This document shows, piece after piece, positions 25,680 to 34,221 of a stretch of DNA of 64,000 nt. Positions within the stretch are counted from its first letter, which is position 1; each line of letters opens with the position of its first letter. The notes beneath the pieces were generated by a model. That model was not told the DNA's origin. It saw only the letters and a program-made list of their open reading frames with translations, and ran no database searches. The DNA is from Rhizobiales bacterium CCH3-A5 (lineage in GTDB: Bacteria; Pseudomonadota; Alphaproteobacteria; Rhizobiales; Beijerinckiaceae). The stretch covers positions 79,177 through 143,176 of the forward strand of contig LSIB01000007.1 of the NCBI GenBank assembly GCA_001556025.1. The letters are read 5' to 3'. Made by a program: the position numbers and the translations under genes.

Positions 25680-26354
25680 TCAGAACACCTTGCCCTTGAT
25701 GCGGAAGAAATAGCGCCCGACCGCGTAGAGCGCCGCGCTCGCGACCAGCGTCAGCGCAATGTAGTAGAGCGCCGCGATCGAGAAGATCTCGAAGGAGCGG
25801 AAGGTCTGGGCGTTGATGTTGTAGGTCCGGCCGGTGAGTTCCTCGACGCCGAAGATCGCCGCGATCGAGGTCGTCATCGTCAGGATGATGTACTGGTTCG
25901 ATAAGGGCGGAAACAGCACCTTGCAGATATGCGGCAGGATCACGTAGCGGATTGTCTGCACGCGCGAGAAACCGAGCGTCGTCGCCGCCTCGACCTCGGC
26001 CACGCGGATCGAGCGGAACCCGGCGCGCTGAATCTCGGTGAGATAGGCCCCGGCGTTCAGCGCCATGCCGAGCAGCACGGCCTCATAGGAGCCGAGCAGG
26101 ATGCCCCAGTCGGGCAGCGCAAAATACAGGAAGAAGATCTGCACCAGCAGCGGCGTGTTCAGGAAGAACACGACGTAAGATCGGACCAGCCAGCGAGCGG
26201 GCCTCGGGCCATATTCCAGCAGGGAGGCGCAGACGAGCCCGATCGCCCAGCCGATGACGAAGGCAATCGCGGCGATCTGGAGCGCGAGCCACGCCCCGCC
26301 GGCGAGATAGCCGAGATAGGGCGTCACCTGCCCATATTGGAGGGTGTAGGACAT
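25680..26354 (-). CDS. Polar amino acid ABC transporter permease 1
   Basis: 224-residue HisQ/GlnP-type permease with five predicted helices and the loop GFRSIRVAEVEAATTLGFSRVQTIRYVILPH that contacts the ATPase. It is separated from the binding-protein gene by a 120-bp palindromic repeat, which may lower expression of the membrane components relative to the binding protein. Confidence 0.92.
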   Translation of the reverse strand: MSYTLQYGQVTPYLGYLAGGAWLALQIAAIAFVIGWAIGLVCASLLEYGPRPARWLVRSYVVFFLNTPLLVQIFFLYFALPDWGILLGSYEAVLLGMALNAGAYLTEIQRAGFRSIRVAEVEAATTLGFSRVQTIRYVILPHICKVLFPPLSNQYIILTMTTSIAAIFGVEELTGRTYNINAQTFRSFEIFSIAALYYIALTLVASAALYAVGRYFFRIKGKVF

Positions 26355-26382
26355 CTCAGGCTGTTGCCTTCACACATGCAAA

Positions 26383-26501
26383 CGCCGTCATCCCGGGCGG
26401 AGTGCAGCGGAGCCTCGGGGTCCATTCCGGAACCTGTCCGGAAGCGTTCTGGAACGGATCCCGGATCGGCGCGGCTGCGCCGCTGGTCCGGGACGACAAG
26501 G
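26383..26501. repeat. Dispersed long palindrome (CATCCCGGAC family), copy 2
   Basis: Outer arms CGCCGTCATCCCGGGCGGA and GGTCCGGGACGACAAGGCG; inner part GGGGTCCATTCCGGAAC against GTTCTGGAACGGATCCCGG. It is the same family as 16353-16468 but more diverged. It sits inside the transport operon between the binding protein and permease 1. Stem-loops in this place often stabilise the upstream mRNA. Confidence 0.75.
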
Positions 26502-26534
26502 CGGATATGAGCGGGCCCTGGACGTCAGCCATCA

Positions 26535-27347
26535 TCAGAAATACGGCGTGACGGGCACTTTCGTGTCCATCGGCTTGAGGAACCACTTCTCCCAGATCGC
26601 CGCCACCGTGCCGGCCGTATGAAGCTCGTACAGCGCGATGTTGAGCCAGTCGCGCAAGGCATAATTGCCCTTGGCGACGCCGAAGCTCGAATAGGTCACG
26701 CCGTACTCGGGCGTCGCGATGATCTTCCACTTGATCGCCGGAAAGATCTTCAGCCGGTAGGCGACGGCGTCGATGCCGTCGAAGGAGGCGTCGCCGCGCC
26801 CCTGCGCCAGCGCGCGGTCGCGGTCATTGTAGTTGTCGAGCAGGACCAGCTTGGCCTTGGGCAGGTTTTTCTGGATGTAGGGGATCGCCGTCGTGCCGCG
26901 CACCTGGATCAGCGTCACGCTCTCGCTGTTCAGATCGGCGAGCTTGGCGAAGGGTTTGGCGTCGGTGGTGACGATGCCGTAATTCTCGGAATGGATCGGC
27001 GCGGTGAAGTCGATCACTTTCGCCCGCTCGGACGTCCGGCTCATCGCGCCCATCACGACATCGACCTTGTCGGCCGCCACGAAGGGAATGCGATCGGGCG
27101 AGCCGACCTGCACCAGCGTCAGCCTGACGCCGAGCTTTTCCGCCACCGCCTTGGCCAGCTCCGGCTCGAAGCCGTCGATCTCGTTCTTGTCGTTGAACAG
27201 CGCGCGCGGCGGCAGCGTCGGATTGACCCCGACGCGCAACTCGCCCGCCTTCAGGATGTCGTCGAGCGAGCGGGCCTGCGCCGGCATCGCGACCAGGAGG
27301 GCCAGACATGCTGCGAGCAGGCAGGCGAAACGCGAAACCGGCATCAT
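26535..27347 (-). CDS. Polar amino acid ABC transporter binding protein 1
   Basis: 270-residue SBP_bac_3 family protein. The ATG at 27347 has GAGGAGG upstream; a signal peptide (MMPVSRFACLLAACLALLVA) ends near AQA. Family blocks are LRVGVNPTLPPRALFNDKNE, GFEPELAKAVAEKLGV, GSPDRIPFVAADKVDVVMG and the ligand-binding RTSERAKVIDFTAP. It is the first gene of the leftward importer operon. It has exactly the same length as, and strong similarity to, the binding protein at 31442, so the two are paralogues that may feed one permease with different ligands. Confidence 0.93.
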   Translation of the reverse strand: MMPVSRFACLLAACLALLVAMPAQARSLDDILKAGELRVGVNPTLPPRALFNDKNEIDGFEPELAKAVAEKLGVRLTLVQVGSPDRIPFVAADKVDVVMGAMSRTSERAKVIDFTAPIHSENYGIVTTDAKPFAKLADLNSESVTLIQVRGTTAIPYIQKNLPKAKLVLLDNYNDRDRALAQGRGDASFDGIDAVAYRLKIFPAIKWKIIATPEYGVTYSSFGVAKGNYALRDWLNIALYELHTAGTVAAIWEKWFLKPMDTKVPVTPYF

Positions 27348-27374
27348 GGCCTCCTCGGATTGGGGAGCGAGTTT

Positions 27375-27397
27375 ATTGTATACGATCGGCATGCAAT
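27375..27397. promoter_or_regulatory. Candidate GntR operator, site 1
   Basis: ATTGTATAC-N5-GCATGCAAT, a 23-bp imperfect palindrome (7 of 9 positions symmetric) 28 bp upstream of the binding protein 1 start. Two related sites lie at 31342 and 36474. The architecture fits the FadR-subfamily GntR regulator encoded at 34222-34887. Confidence 0.6.
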
Positions 27398-27420
27398 CAG
27401 GCCATCGGATCGCGCGGTTG

Positions 27421-28407
27421 TCAACGCCCGTCGCCTGCCGCTTCGACATGCGCCAGCGCCCGTTCGAGCCGGCGGTACTCCTCTGGCGGCAGGGGAGCGA
27501 AAGGCGGGCGCACCGCATCGCAGTCCAGCGCCCCGAGTATCTTCAAGCAGGCCTTGAGCCGCGTCGTCGCCCGGCCGCCGGGCGGCTCGCGATAGACCGC
27601 GCAGGCGAGCGGATGGATGACCTCGTGCCAGTGGCGGGCTTCGTCCCAGCGCCCGGCCTGCGCCGCCCGCCAGAGCGCCACCAGCGGCGCGGGCGTAACG
27701 GCGGCAAGGCTGACCTGGCTCCCCTCTGAGCCGATCAGATAGCTCGTCAGCAGATGCTCGTCGCCTGAGCCGAGCACCGCGATTTCGGGGCGCAAGCGCC
27801 TGGCGAGGCGGCGGTTCTCGTCATAAGTCGCGACCTCCCAGCTTCCTTCCTTGATGCCGGCGACGCGCGGCAGCGCAACGAGCCCCGCCAGCGTCGCGGC
27901 GTCATAGGGCATCGCGCCGGCGCCGACAGGAGCCTGATAGAGCAGAAACGGCAAGGAGCAGCCGGCCATGGCGTGGCGGTGGTGCAGCAGTGCCGACGTC
28001 CCGTCCCGGAACAGGCCCCAGGCATTGGGCGGAAACAGCAGGATGGCGTCCGCGCCCGCCTCCTCCGCATCGCGCGCATGCAGCGCCGCCTCGAGACTCG
28101 ATTCGGCGTTGACGCCGCTGGTCAGGAACACATCCGGCCCGAGCGCCTCCCGACAGATCGCGACGACGCGGCGCTTGTCCTCCCGGCTCAGCAGGAAATT
28201 CTCGCCGGCATGGCCGTTGATCAGCAGGCCCTCGATGCCGTCATGGCTTGCTACGCCTGAGACATGTGCGGCCAGGGCGGCCTCATCCAGGCTGAAATCG
28301 GGCTTCAGCGGGCAGACCGTCGCGGCATGGATACCGGTCAGGCGGGCGATCGCCGCCGCGACCCTGGGCTCGGGTGCGGGCAGCTCAGACATGGTGTGGC
28401 TGTTCAT
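27421..28407 (-). CDS. DapA (dihydrodipicolinate synthase/NAL) family lyase
   Basis: 328-residue class I aldolase-fold protein. The LLINGHAGENFLLS block replaces the family's GTTGE motif, the catalytic Tyr is in FLLYQAPVG, and the Schiff-base Lys is in VAGIKEGSWEV. Family reactions include pyruvate aldolases and deaminating dehydratases such as the pyrroline-4-hydroxy-2-carboxylate deaminase (LhpC/HypD) of hydroxyproline degradation. The start at 28407 overlaps the upstream oxidase by 23 bp; ATG 28392 is possible. It is the last gene of the dehydrogenase operon and probably acts on its product. The LhpC comparison is inference from context. Confidence 0.82.
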   Translation of the reverse strand: MNSHTMSELPAPEPRVAAAIARLTGIHAATVCPLKPDFSLDEAALAAHVSGVASHDGIEGLLINGHAGENFLLSREDKRRVVAICREALGPDVFLTSGVNAESSLEAALHARDAEEAGADAILLFPPNAWGLFRDGTSALLHHRHAMAGCSLPFLLYQAPVGAGAMPYDAATLAGLVALPRVAGIKEGSWEVATYDENRRLARRLRPEIAVLGSGDEHLLTSYLIGSEGSQVSLAAVTPAPLVALWRAAQAGRWDEARHWHEVIHPLACAVYREPPGGRATTRLKACLKILGALDCDAVRPPFAPLPPEEYRRLERALAHVEAAGDGR

Positions 28408-29554
28408 CGGCGGCTCTGCCTGCGGCGGACGGGATGGGAGTCGGCGGCGCGGCGGGGGCCGGCAACCGGTCGATCGGAAACAGCGGATCGGCCGGCTCGG
28501 TCCCGAGAATGCGCTGCGCCAGCAGCCGCGCGAGATAGGGGCCGCTGGTGTAGCCGGAATGGACGCTGCCGCAGATATAGGCCTCGGGAATGCCCGGCAG
28601 CGGACCAACGACCGGCAGCGCATCGCGCGTCTCGGCCTCCAGCCCGGCCCAGGCGCGCGCGAGCCGTGCGTTCTTGAGCGCGGGAATAGCGTGGCAGGCG
28701 AGGCGCATATTGCCGATCAGGCTCTCTGGCACGATCTCCGCGCCGCCGCGCTCCCGGTCGCCCTTGCCCTGCCAGCCGCCGCCGATCACGACCGTGCCGT
28801 GCGGATACTGCTTCAGCGAGAGCAAGCCGCTGGCGATGCCGACGACGGTCCTCATGACGGGCGCGACGCGCTCGGTGACGGCAAGCTGGTTGACTAGAAC
28901 CTTGATTGGAAGGGCGATGCCGAGCCATGCCGCCATCTCCTCCAGCCAGACGCCGCCGGCGAGCACGAGGCGCCTGGCCCTGACCGGCCCGGCTGCGGAC
29001 TGCACGGCAAACCCCGCCTCCTCCCGCGCCACGCCCGACACGGGCGTCCGCTCGCGCAGATCGACGCCCGCCTCGATCAAGGCGCCGCGATAAGCCTGTC
29101 CGGTGAGGTGGGCATTGGCGTAGCCGTCGACCTTGCAGTGCCCGGCCAGCAGCACGCCCGGCCCCAATCCGGGCTCGACCTCCTGCGCGCGCGCAGCCGA
29201 GACCAGGTCGATCGGCGCGCCGGCCTCGCTGCGTTTGCCGGCGCGAAAGGTCAGAAGCTCCGCCTCGCGCTCGCTGAACGCCAGCGAAAGCCCGTCGCAG
29301 ACGACGACGCCGACATCATGGCCGAGCCAGTCGCGCGCGGACGCCCACATCGCATGGGCCTTCAGCGCGTAGGGGATCAGCGCCACCCGCGTCATCTGCA
29401 TCGTCAGCGTACCCGCGTTGACGCCGGACGCCTCGCGGCAGAGGCTGCCGCGCTCGAACAGCACGGTCTTCATGCCGGCGCGCGCGCAGAACAGCGCAAC
29501 CGTCGCGCCATGGATGCCGCCGCCGATAACGGCGAGATCATAAGCGCTGCTCAT
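28385..29554 (-). CDS. FAD-dependent D-amino acid dehydrogenase/oxidase-like subunit (DadA type)
   Basis: 389-residue DAO-fold flavoprotein. The dinucleotide-binding motif is VIGGGIHGATVALFCARAG at the N-terminus, followed by the glutamate in VLFERG; a second conserved region lies in AGLEAETRDALPVVGPLPG, and GSVHSGYTSGPYLARLLA is near the C-terminus. With the next two genes it forms the three-subunit layout of D-hydroxyproline dehydrogenase (LhpB/E/F) and of opine oxidases. The ATGA overlap with the upstream FAD subunit shows coupling. Its likely role is oxidation of a secondary amine or imino acid. Confidence 0.85.
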   Translation of the reverse strand: MSSAYDLAVIGGGIHGATVALFCARAGMKTVLFERGSLCREASGVNAGTLTMQMTRVALIPYALKAHAMWASARDWLGHDVGVVVCDGLSLAFSEREAELLTFRAGKRSEAGAPIDLVSAARAQEVEPGLGPGVLLAGHCKVDGYANAHLTGQAYRGALIEAGVDLRERTPVSGVAREEAGFAVQSAAGPVRARRLVLAGGVWLEEMAAWLGIALPIKVLVNQLAVTERVAPVMRTVVGIASGLLSLKQYPHGTVVIGGGWQGKGDRERGGAEIVPESLIGNMRLACHAIPALKNARLARAWAGLEAETRDALPVVGPLPGIPEAYICGSVHSGYTSGPYLARLLAQRILGTEPADPLFPIDRLPAPAAPPTPIPSAAGRAADEQPHHV

Positions 29555-30993
29555 AGCGGGGCCGGCGTCGGCACGGGGATGTCGCCATAGTCGAAGCGGC
29601 CGAGCAGATCCGCCAGCGGGACCGGCCGCAATGGCGGCCGCCCGGTCCAGTAGCCGACCTCTTCGCGCGAGCCGACCTGCAGGGCCAGCAACTCGGCCGC
29701 CATCTCGCCGCACATCCGGCCCTGGCACGGCCCCATGCCGCAGCGGGTGAAGTGCTTGAGCTGGTTGATGTCGCGCGCGCCATCGGCGATCGCGGTCTCG
29801 ATCTCCGAGCGGGTCACGTCCTCGCAGCGGCAAACGACCGTCTCCGGCGCGATCGCCTCGACCATGGCGGGGCGCGGACGCATCAACCGCCCGACAGCGC
29901 CTGCGAAGGCTGACATGCGGGCGAGCCCGGCGCGGACCGACGCAGCCTCGCGCGCGAAGGTTTCAAGCGGAATCCGTCCGGCGTCATGGGCCGCGGCCAG
30001 TCCCGCGAGGTGCCCCAACAGTCGCGCCGGCCCCGCGCCCGCCACGGCCGCACCGTCGCCGACGGCATAAAGGCCCGCCACCGAACAGCGGCCGAATGCG
30101 TCGCGCACCGGTGTCCAGCCGCCGGCGGCCGGATCGAAATGGTGGCGCGCGCGCAAAAGTTTTGTGATCTCCGCGCCCGGCACGAGGCCGTGCCCGACCG
30201 CGAGCGCATCGGCCTCGTAGCCGCGCAATGATCCGCCCGTCGGCCGCCCCTGCGCATCGACAGGCGCGACGACGACGCGCTCGCAGGCCTCCGCGCCTTC
30301 GACGGCGACGACACCATGGCGAAACAGCACCGGCACGCGCGCTGCGCCGAGCGTCAGCGCCCAGCCCAGGCCCTGACGGAGCAGATCCGGCCTGCGCGTG
30401 AGGCCCGGAAGCGCGCGCAGCCAGTCGCCCGGCCCCGACAGATCGACGACCGCCGCCACGGCCCCGCCTGCAGCGACGATCTTGGCCGCGACGGCGGCGA
30501 GCAGCGGTCCGCACCCGGCGACGACGGTGCGGCGGCCAGGGACCATTCCCTGCGATTTCAGCAGGATCGTCGCGGCCGCGAGCCCGATCACCCCCGGCTT
30601 TGTCCAGCCCGGAAACGGCACCAGCCGCTCATGCGCGCCCGTCGCCGCCACGAGGCGCGGCGCAAAGAAGCTCTCATTGCCGGACGGCGTCACCGCATCG
30701 ACGCGAAATGCGCCCGAGACCGACCAGACGCGCGCCGAGCCGCGCCAGACGACCGACGACGCGGCGATCCCTGCCCGGAGAGCGTCGCCCGCATCGTCAT
30801 CCGGGCCACGCTGGCCGGGCGATACGGAGAGGCCCGCCGGCGGCGCGCGATAGACCTGCCCGCCCGGAGAGGCCGCCTCGTCCAGCAGAACGACCGACAG
30901 CCCGGCGCGGCTCGCCGCCAGTGCGGCGGCGGCCCCGGCCGGGCCTGCCCCGATGACGACGAGATCGGCCTGATGCGGCTTGGGCACAGCCAC
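29551..30993 (-). CDS. NAD(P)/FAD oxidoreductase with C-terminal BFD-type 2Fe-2S domain
   Basis: 480-residue alpha-type subunit of a heteromeric amine/opine dehydrogenase. Start is GTG 30993 (MAVPKPHQADLVVIGAGPAG). FAD binding is at IGAGPAGAAAA; a second Rossmann loop is VAGCGPLLAAVAAK. The C-terminal BFD-like [2Fe-2S] domain has the four cysteines in VVCRCEDV and FTRCGMGPCQGRMCG. This is the layout of LhpF, HcnB, OoxA/NoxA and SoxA-like proteins. It begins 1 bp after the stop of the small ferredoxin-like subunit and overlaps the next gene. Confidence 0.9.
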   Translation of the reverse strand: MAVPKPHQADLVVIGAGPAGAAAALAASRAGLSVVLLDEAASPGGQVYRAPPAGLSVSPGQRGPDDDAGDALRAGIAASSVVWRGSARVWSVSGAFRVDAVTPSGNESFFAPRLVAATGAHERLVPFPGWTKPGVIGLAAATILLKSQGMVPGRRTVVAGCGPLLAAVAAKIVAAGGAVAAVVDLSGPGDWLRALPGLTRRPDLLRQGLGWALTLGAARVPVLFRHGVVAVEGAEACERVVVAPVDAQGRPTGGSLRGYEADALAVGHGLVPGAEITKLLRARHHFDPAAGGWTPVRDAFGRCSVAGLYAVGDGAAVAGAGPARLLGHLAGLAAAHDAGRIPLETFAREAASVRAGLARMSAFAGAVGRLMRPRPAMVEAIAPETVVCRCEDVTRSEIETAIADGARDINQLKHFTRCGMGPCQGRMCGEMAAELLALQVGSREEVGYWTGRPPLRPVPLADLLGRFDYGDIPVPTPAPL

Positions 30994-30994
30994 G

Positions 30995-31318
30995 TCAGAC
31001 CGCGCCTCTCAGCTCGACCGAGAGGCCGTCCACGACCGCGACCTGGCAGGACTGGCGCAGGGCGCCATCGACCCGCACCACGCATTCCTGGCAGACGCCC
31101 ATGAAGCAGTAGGCTCCGCGCGACGCGCCGTCGCGCGGGCTGAGCCGCAACGCGACCACCCCCGCCGCCAACAACGCCGCCGCCAGCGTCTCGCCGCGAT
31201 GAGCGCGGACGGCCGCACCATCGACATGCAAGGTCACGGGCGCCCCGCGCTCAAAACCGTCGGCGAAGCGCAGCGCCGTCATGTGCAACTCCGCAGGCAG
31301 GTCAACATTCCGCGCCAT
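30995..31318 (-). CDS. Small 2Fe-2S subunit (HcnA/LhpE-like) of the dehydrogenase
   Basis: 107-residue protein with a ubiquitin-like ferredoxin fold. The cluster ligands are in AYCFMGVCQECVVRVDG and the final Cys in RQSCQVAV. Short Cys-containing proteins of this kind pair with FAD/BFD subunits in hydrogen cyanide synthase, opine oxidases and D-hydroxyproline dehydrogenase. It is the first gene of the leftward four-gene operon whose promoter lies in the 123-bp divergent region with binding protein 2. Confidence 0.87.
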   Translation of the reverse strand: MARNVDLPAELHMTALRFADGFERGAPVTLHVDGAAVRAHRGETLAAALLAAGVVALRLSPRDGASRGAYCFMGVCQECVVRVDGALRQSCQVAVVDGLSVELRGAV

Positions 31319-31341
31319 CCGCCGCTTTACATCAGATCACG

Positions 31342-31364
31342 ATTGTATACGTTCCATAGACAAT
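31342..31364. promoter_or_regulatory. Candidate GntR operator, site 2
   Basis: ATTGTATAC-N5-ATAGACAAT, 23 bp, in the divergent region between the 2Fe-2S subunit and binding protein 2. The left half-site is identical to that of site 1 at 27375, and the right half is symmetric at 7 of 9 positions. One site here could control both operons. Confidence 0.6.
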
Positions 31365-31441
31365 CGGTGCAACATGTCCAGTGTCGAGAGCGGGGCGTGA
31401 CAGCGGCCGATGCGTTCAACCTGACACGTCCGAGGGGAACC

Positions 31442-32254
31442 ATGATCAACAAATTCGCGCTCGGCCTCGCCGCGCTGCTCGGCCTCGCCACCGCCGCCCT
31501 GCCGCTGACGGCAGCCGCCCGCCCGCTCGACGACATCCTGAAATCGGGCACGCTCAGGGTCGGCGTCAACCCGACGCTGCCGCCGCTGGCCAAGTTCGAC
31601 GACAAGAACCAGATCGTCGGCTTCGACGTCGATTTCGCCACCGAGATCGCCAAGATGCTCGGCGTCAAGCTCGAGGTGGTGCAGGTCGGCTCGCCCGACC
31701 GAATCCCCTTCGTCGCCTCGGGCAAGATCGACCTCGTGATGGGCGCGATGACGCGCAATCCCGAACGGGCCAAGGTGATCGACTTCACCGTGCCGGTCCA
31801 TACCGAGATTTTCGGCGTGCTGACGACCGAGACCAAGCCCTACAAGGATTGGAAGGAGCTAGACAGCCCGAACGTGACCCTTATTCAGGTGCGCGGCACC
31901 ACGCCCGTCAAGTTCATCGAGGACAATCTCAAGCAGGCCAAGGTCACGCTGCTCGACAATTATCCCGACGCGGTGCGCGCGATCGCGCAGGGACGCGGCG
32001 ACGCGATGATCGACGTGATCGACTTCGTCGGCGAGCAGATGAACCGCTTCAAGGACGTGAAGTGGAAGGTCGTCGAAACGCCGGTCGACATCTACTACTG
32101 CAGCTTCGGGCTGGCCAAAAATTCCACCGGGCTGAAGGATTGGCTCAATGTCGCGATCTTCGAGATGCACCGTCGCGGCAAGACCGACGAAATGTGGCTG
32201 AAATGGTTCGGCATCAAGATGCTGCACCCCACCGGCGTCACGCCGTATTTCTGA
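31442..32254 (+). CDS. Polar amino acid ABC transporter binding protein 2
   Basis: 270-residue SBP_bac_3 protein with signal peptide MINKFALGLAALLGLATAAL ending near AAARP. It shares long blocks with binding protein 1 (DDILK, LRVGVNPTLPP, VQVGSPDRIPFVA, ERAKVIDFT, LIQVRGTT, GVTPYF against VPVTPYF). No permease or ATPase follows it, so it probably delivers a second ligand to the importer at 24247-26354. It is divergent from the dehydrogenase operon and precedes the phosphotriesterase-like gene by 49 bp. Confidence 0.92.
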   Translation: MINKFALGLAALLGLATAALPLTAAARPLDDILKSGTLRVGVNPTLPPLAKFDDKNQIVGFDVDFATEIAKMLGVKLEVVQVGSPDRIPFVASGKIDLVMGAMTRNPERAKVIDFTVPVHTEIFGVLTTETKPYKDWKELDSPNVTLIQVRGTTPVKFIEDNLKQAKVTLLDNYPDAVRAIAQGRGDAMIDVIDFVGEQMNRFKDVKWKVVETPVDIYYCSFGLAKNSTGLKDWLNVAIFEMHRRGKTDEMWLKWFGIKMLHPTGVTPYF

Positions 32255-32303
32255 GCCTGCCAACCCCTGCCGCCACCGCGCGGCAGGGACTGCGGACAAG
32301 CCC

Positions 32304-33344
32304 ATGCCGAACCAGCGCCCCGCCGCGCGCGGCGAGATCCAGACCGTCCGTGGGCCGCTCTCGCCGGAACGGCTCGGGCCGACCCTGATGCACGAACACC
32401 TCCTCTGTGACGTGACGCCGCCCGAGCTTGCGGCGCAGGGCCTTCCGCAGGTCGAGATCACGCCCGAGAACGCCTTCGCGATCCGCTACCACTGGTGCCG
32501 TGACTACGGGAACCACATCCTCTCCGACGTCGCGGAGATGACGCGGGAGGCGGCGTTCTTCGCTCAGGCAGGCGGCAGCGCCATCGTCGAGCTGACGATC
32601 GAAGGCATCAGGCCCGATCCGCTCGGCCTGCGCGCGATCTCGGAAGGCAGCGGCGTCCATGTCGTCGCCGGCTGCGGCTTCTACATCGAGAGTTTCGCCG
32701 GCGCAGCGCTGGCGCGCTCGGTCGATGAGCTAGCCGCCATGATGATCGCGGGCGTCCGCCATGGCATCGGCGGCACGGATGTCCGCGCCGGCATCATAGG
32801 AGAGATCGGCGTCAGCGACCCGGCCACACCCGGCGAGCTGCGCGCGCTGACGGCGGCCGCAATTGCGCAAAGAGAGACCGGCGCGAGCATCAACGTCCAT
32901 CCCGGACGCGACCCGGCTTCGCCGCTTCAGGTCGTCGCGCATGTCGCGGCCGCCGGCGGCGACGTCACGCGGCTGATCATCAGCCATCTCGACCGGACCT
33001 TCTCGACACTCGATCAGTCGCTCCGGCTGGTCGAGGCCGGGGCCGTGGCCGAATGGGATTTCTTCGGCATCGAGAGCTCCCATTATCCGTTCGCGCCGAT
33101 CGACCTGCCCAATGACGGCATGCGCCTCAACCTGATCGCGGGCCTGATCGAACGCGGCCATGGCGCGCAGGTCGCGATCTCGCAGGACATCTGCACGAAG
33201 ACGCGGCTCAGGCGGCACGGCGGCCATGGCTATGGCCATCTCATCGAGAACGTGGTCCCGATGATGCGCCGCAAGGGTTTCGACGATTCGATGATCGACC
33301 AGCTCCTGATCCAGACGCCGCGCCGGCTGCTGACTTTTGTCTGA
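32304..33344 (+). CDS. Phosphotriesterase-family metal-dependent hydrolase
   Basis: 346-residue amidohydrolase-superfamily protein of the PTE/lactonase group. Metal ligands: HxH in LMHEHLLCD, a His in INVHPGRDP, a His in IISHLDRTF and an Asp in AISQDICTK. At the position of the bridging carboxylated Lys of phosphotriesterase the sequence has Glu (IIGEIGVSD), a known variant in lactonase-like and uncharacterised members. It sits between binding protein 2 and the EamA transporter. Lactone, amide or ester hydrolysis is possible; the substrate is unknown. Confidence 0.85.
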   Translation: MPNQRPAARGEIQTVRGPLSPERLGPTLMHEHLLCDVTPPELAAQGLPQVEITPENAFAIRYHWCRDYGNHILSDVAEMTREAAFFAQAGGSAIVELTIEGIRPDPLGLRAISEGSGVHVVAGCGFYIESFAGAALARSVDELAAMMIAGVRHGIGGTDVRAGIIGEIGVSDPATPGELRALTAAAIAQRETGASINVHPGRDPASPLQVVAHVAAAGGDVTRLIISHLDRTFSTLDQSLRLVEAGAVAEWDFFGIESSHYPFAPIDLPNDGMRLNLIAGLIERGHGAQVAISQDICTKTRLRRHGGHGYGHLIENVVPMMRRKGFDDSMIDQLLIQTPRRLLTFV

Positions 33345-34218
33345 TACGCGCGAACGCGGCCCCGTCCACGGACAGCGCGACATCGCCATCGGCGCGCTGC
33401 TGATGGTCGGCGCGACCTTCTGCTTCGTCAGCCTCGATTCGATCCTGAAGCTGCTCGCCGCGCGGCATGACGTGCTGTTCCTCGCCTGGGGCCGCAATCT
33501 CTTCCAGGTCCTCTACCTCGCCGCCCTGATGCCGTTTCTCGGGGCGCGGCGCATGCTGGCGACGCGGCATCCGCGCGTTCAGGCGGCGCGCGGCGCGATG
33601 CTGGTGGGCACCACCGTCTTCGTCGTGCTCGCGCTGAAGGCCATGCCGCTGGCGCAGACCTATGCGATCACCTTCTCGGCGCCGCTGATCGCGACGATCC
33701 TCGCCATGGTCTTTCTGGGAGAACGGCCCTCCCGGATGCGCTGGGTCTGGATCCTGATCGGCTTCGGCGGCGTCTTGGTGGCTTTGCAGCCGACAGCTCC
33801 CGACGCCGGCGCCTATCTCATCTTTCCGCTCGCCATGGCGCTGGCCAACGCCTGCTATCACGTTCTGACTAGGGCGATCGCGGGCGACGAGGAGCCGCTG
33901 GCGATGCTGTTCCATGTCGGCTTCTTCGCGCTGCTGATCGCCTCGCTCGCCTTGCCATGGTCGTGGTCGGCAATGGCTGCCTGGGAATGGGGCCTGCTCG
34001 CGATCGGCGGCGGCTTCGGTACGCTGGCGCATCTGCTGCTGATAGCAGCCTTCCGCAGGGCCCCGACCGCTGTCGTTTCGCCGATGATCTATACCCAGAT
34101 CGTCGCCGCCTGCCTGCTGGGTTACGTCGTCTTCGGCGAGGTTCCGACGCTGGCTACGCTGCTGGGAGCGGCGATCGTGGTGGCGAGCGGCATCGGGCTG
34201 ATCCGGTCGAAGGAATAG
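33337..34218 (+). CDS. EamA/DMT family transporter
   Basis: About 293 residues with ten hydrophobic segments and two EamA repeats (residues 15-140 and 155-290). The reading frame begins at a TTG at 33337 that overlaps the hydrolase stop by 8 bp; an internal ATG 22 codons later would remove the start of helix 1, so TTG seems right. The second repeat contains TLAHLLLIAAFRRAPTAVVSPMIYTQIV. Members often export amino acids or metabolites, which would fit an overflow role in this cluster. Confidence 0.82.
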   Translation: MSDTRERGPVHGQRDIAIGALLMVGATFCFVSLDSILKLLAARHDVLFLAWGRNLFQVLYLAALMPFLGARRMLATRHPRVQAARGAMLVGTTVFVVLALKAMPLAQTYAITFSAPLIATILAMVFLGERPSRMRWVWILIGFGGVLVALQPTAPDAGAYLIFPLAMALANACYHVLTRAIAGDEEPLAMLFHVGFFALLIASLALPWSWSAMAAWEWGLLAIGGGFGTLAHLLLIAAFRRAPTAVVSPMIYTQIVAACLLGYVVFGEVPTLATLLGAAIVVASGIGLIRSKE

Positions 34219-34221
34219 ACG

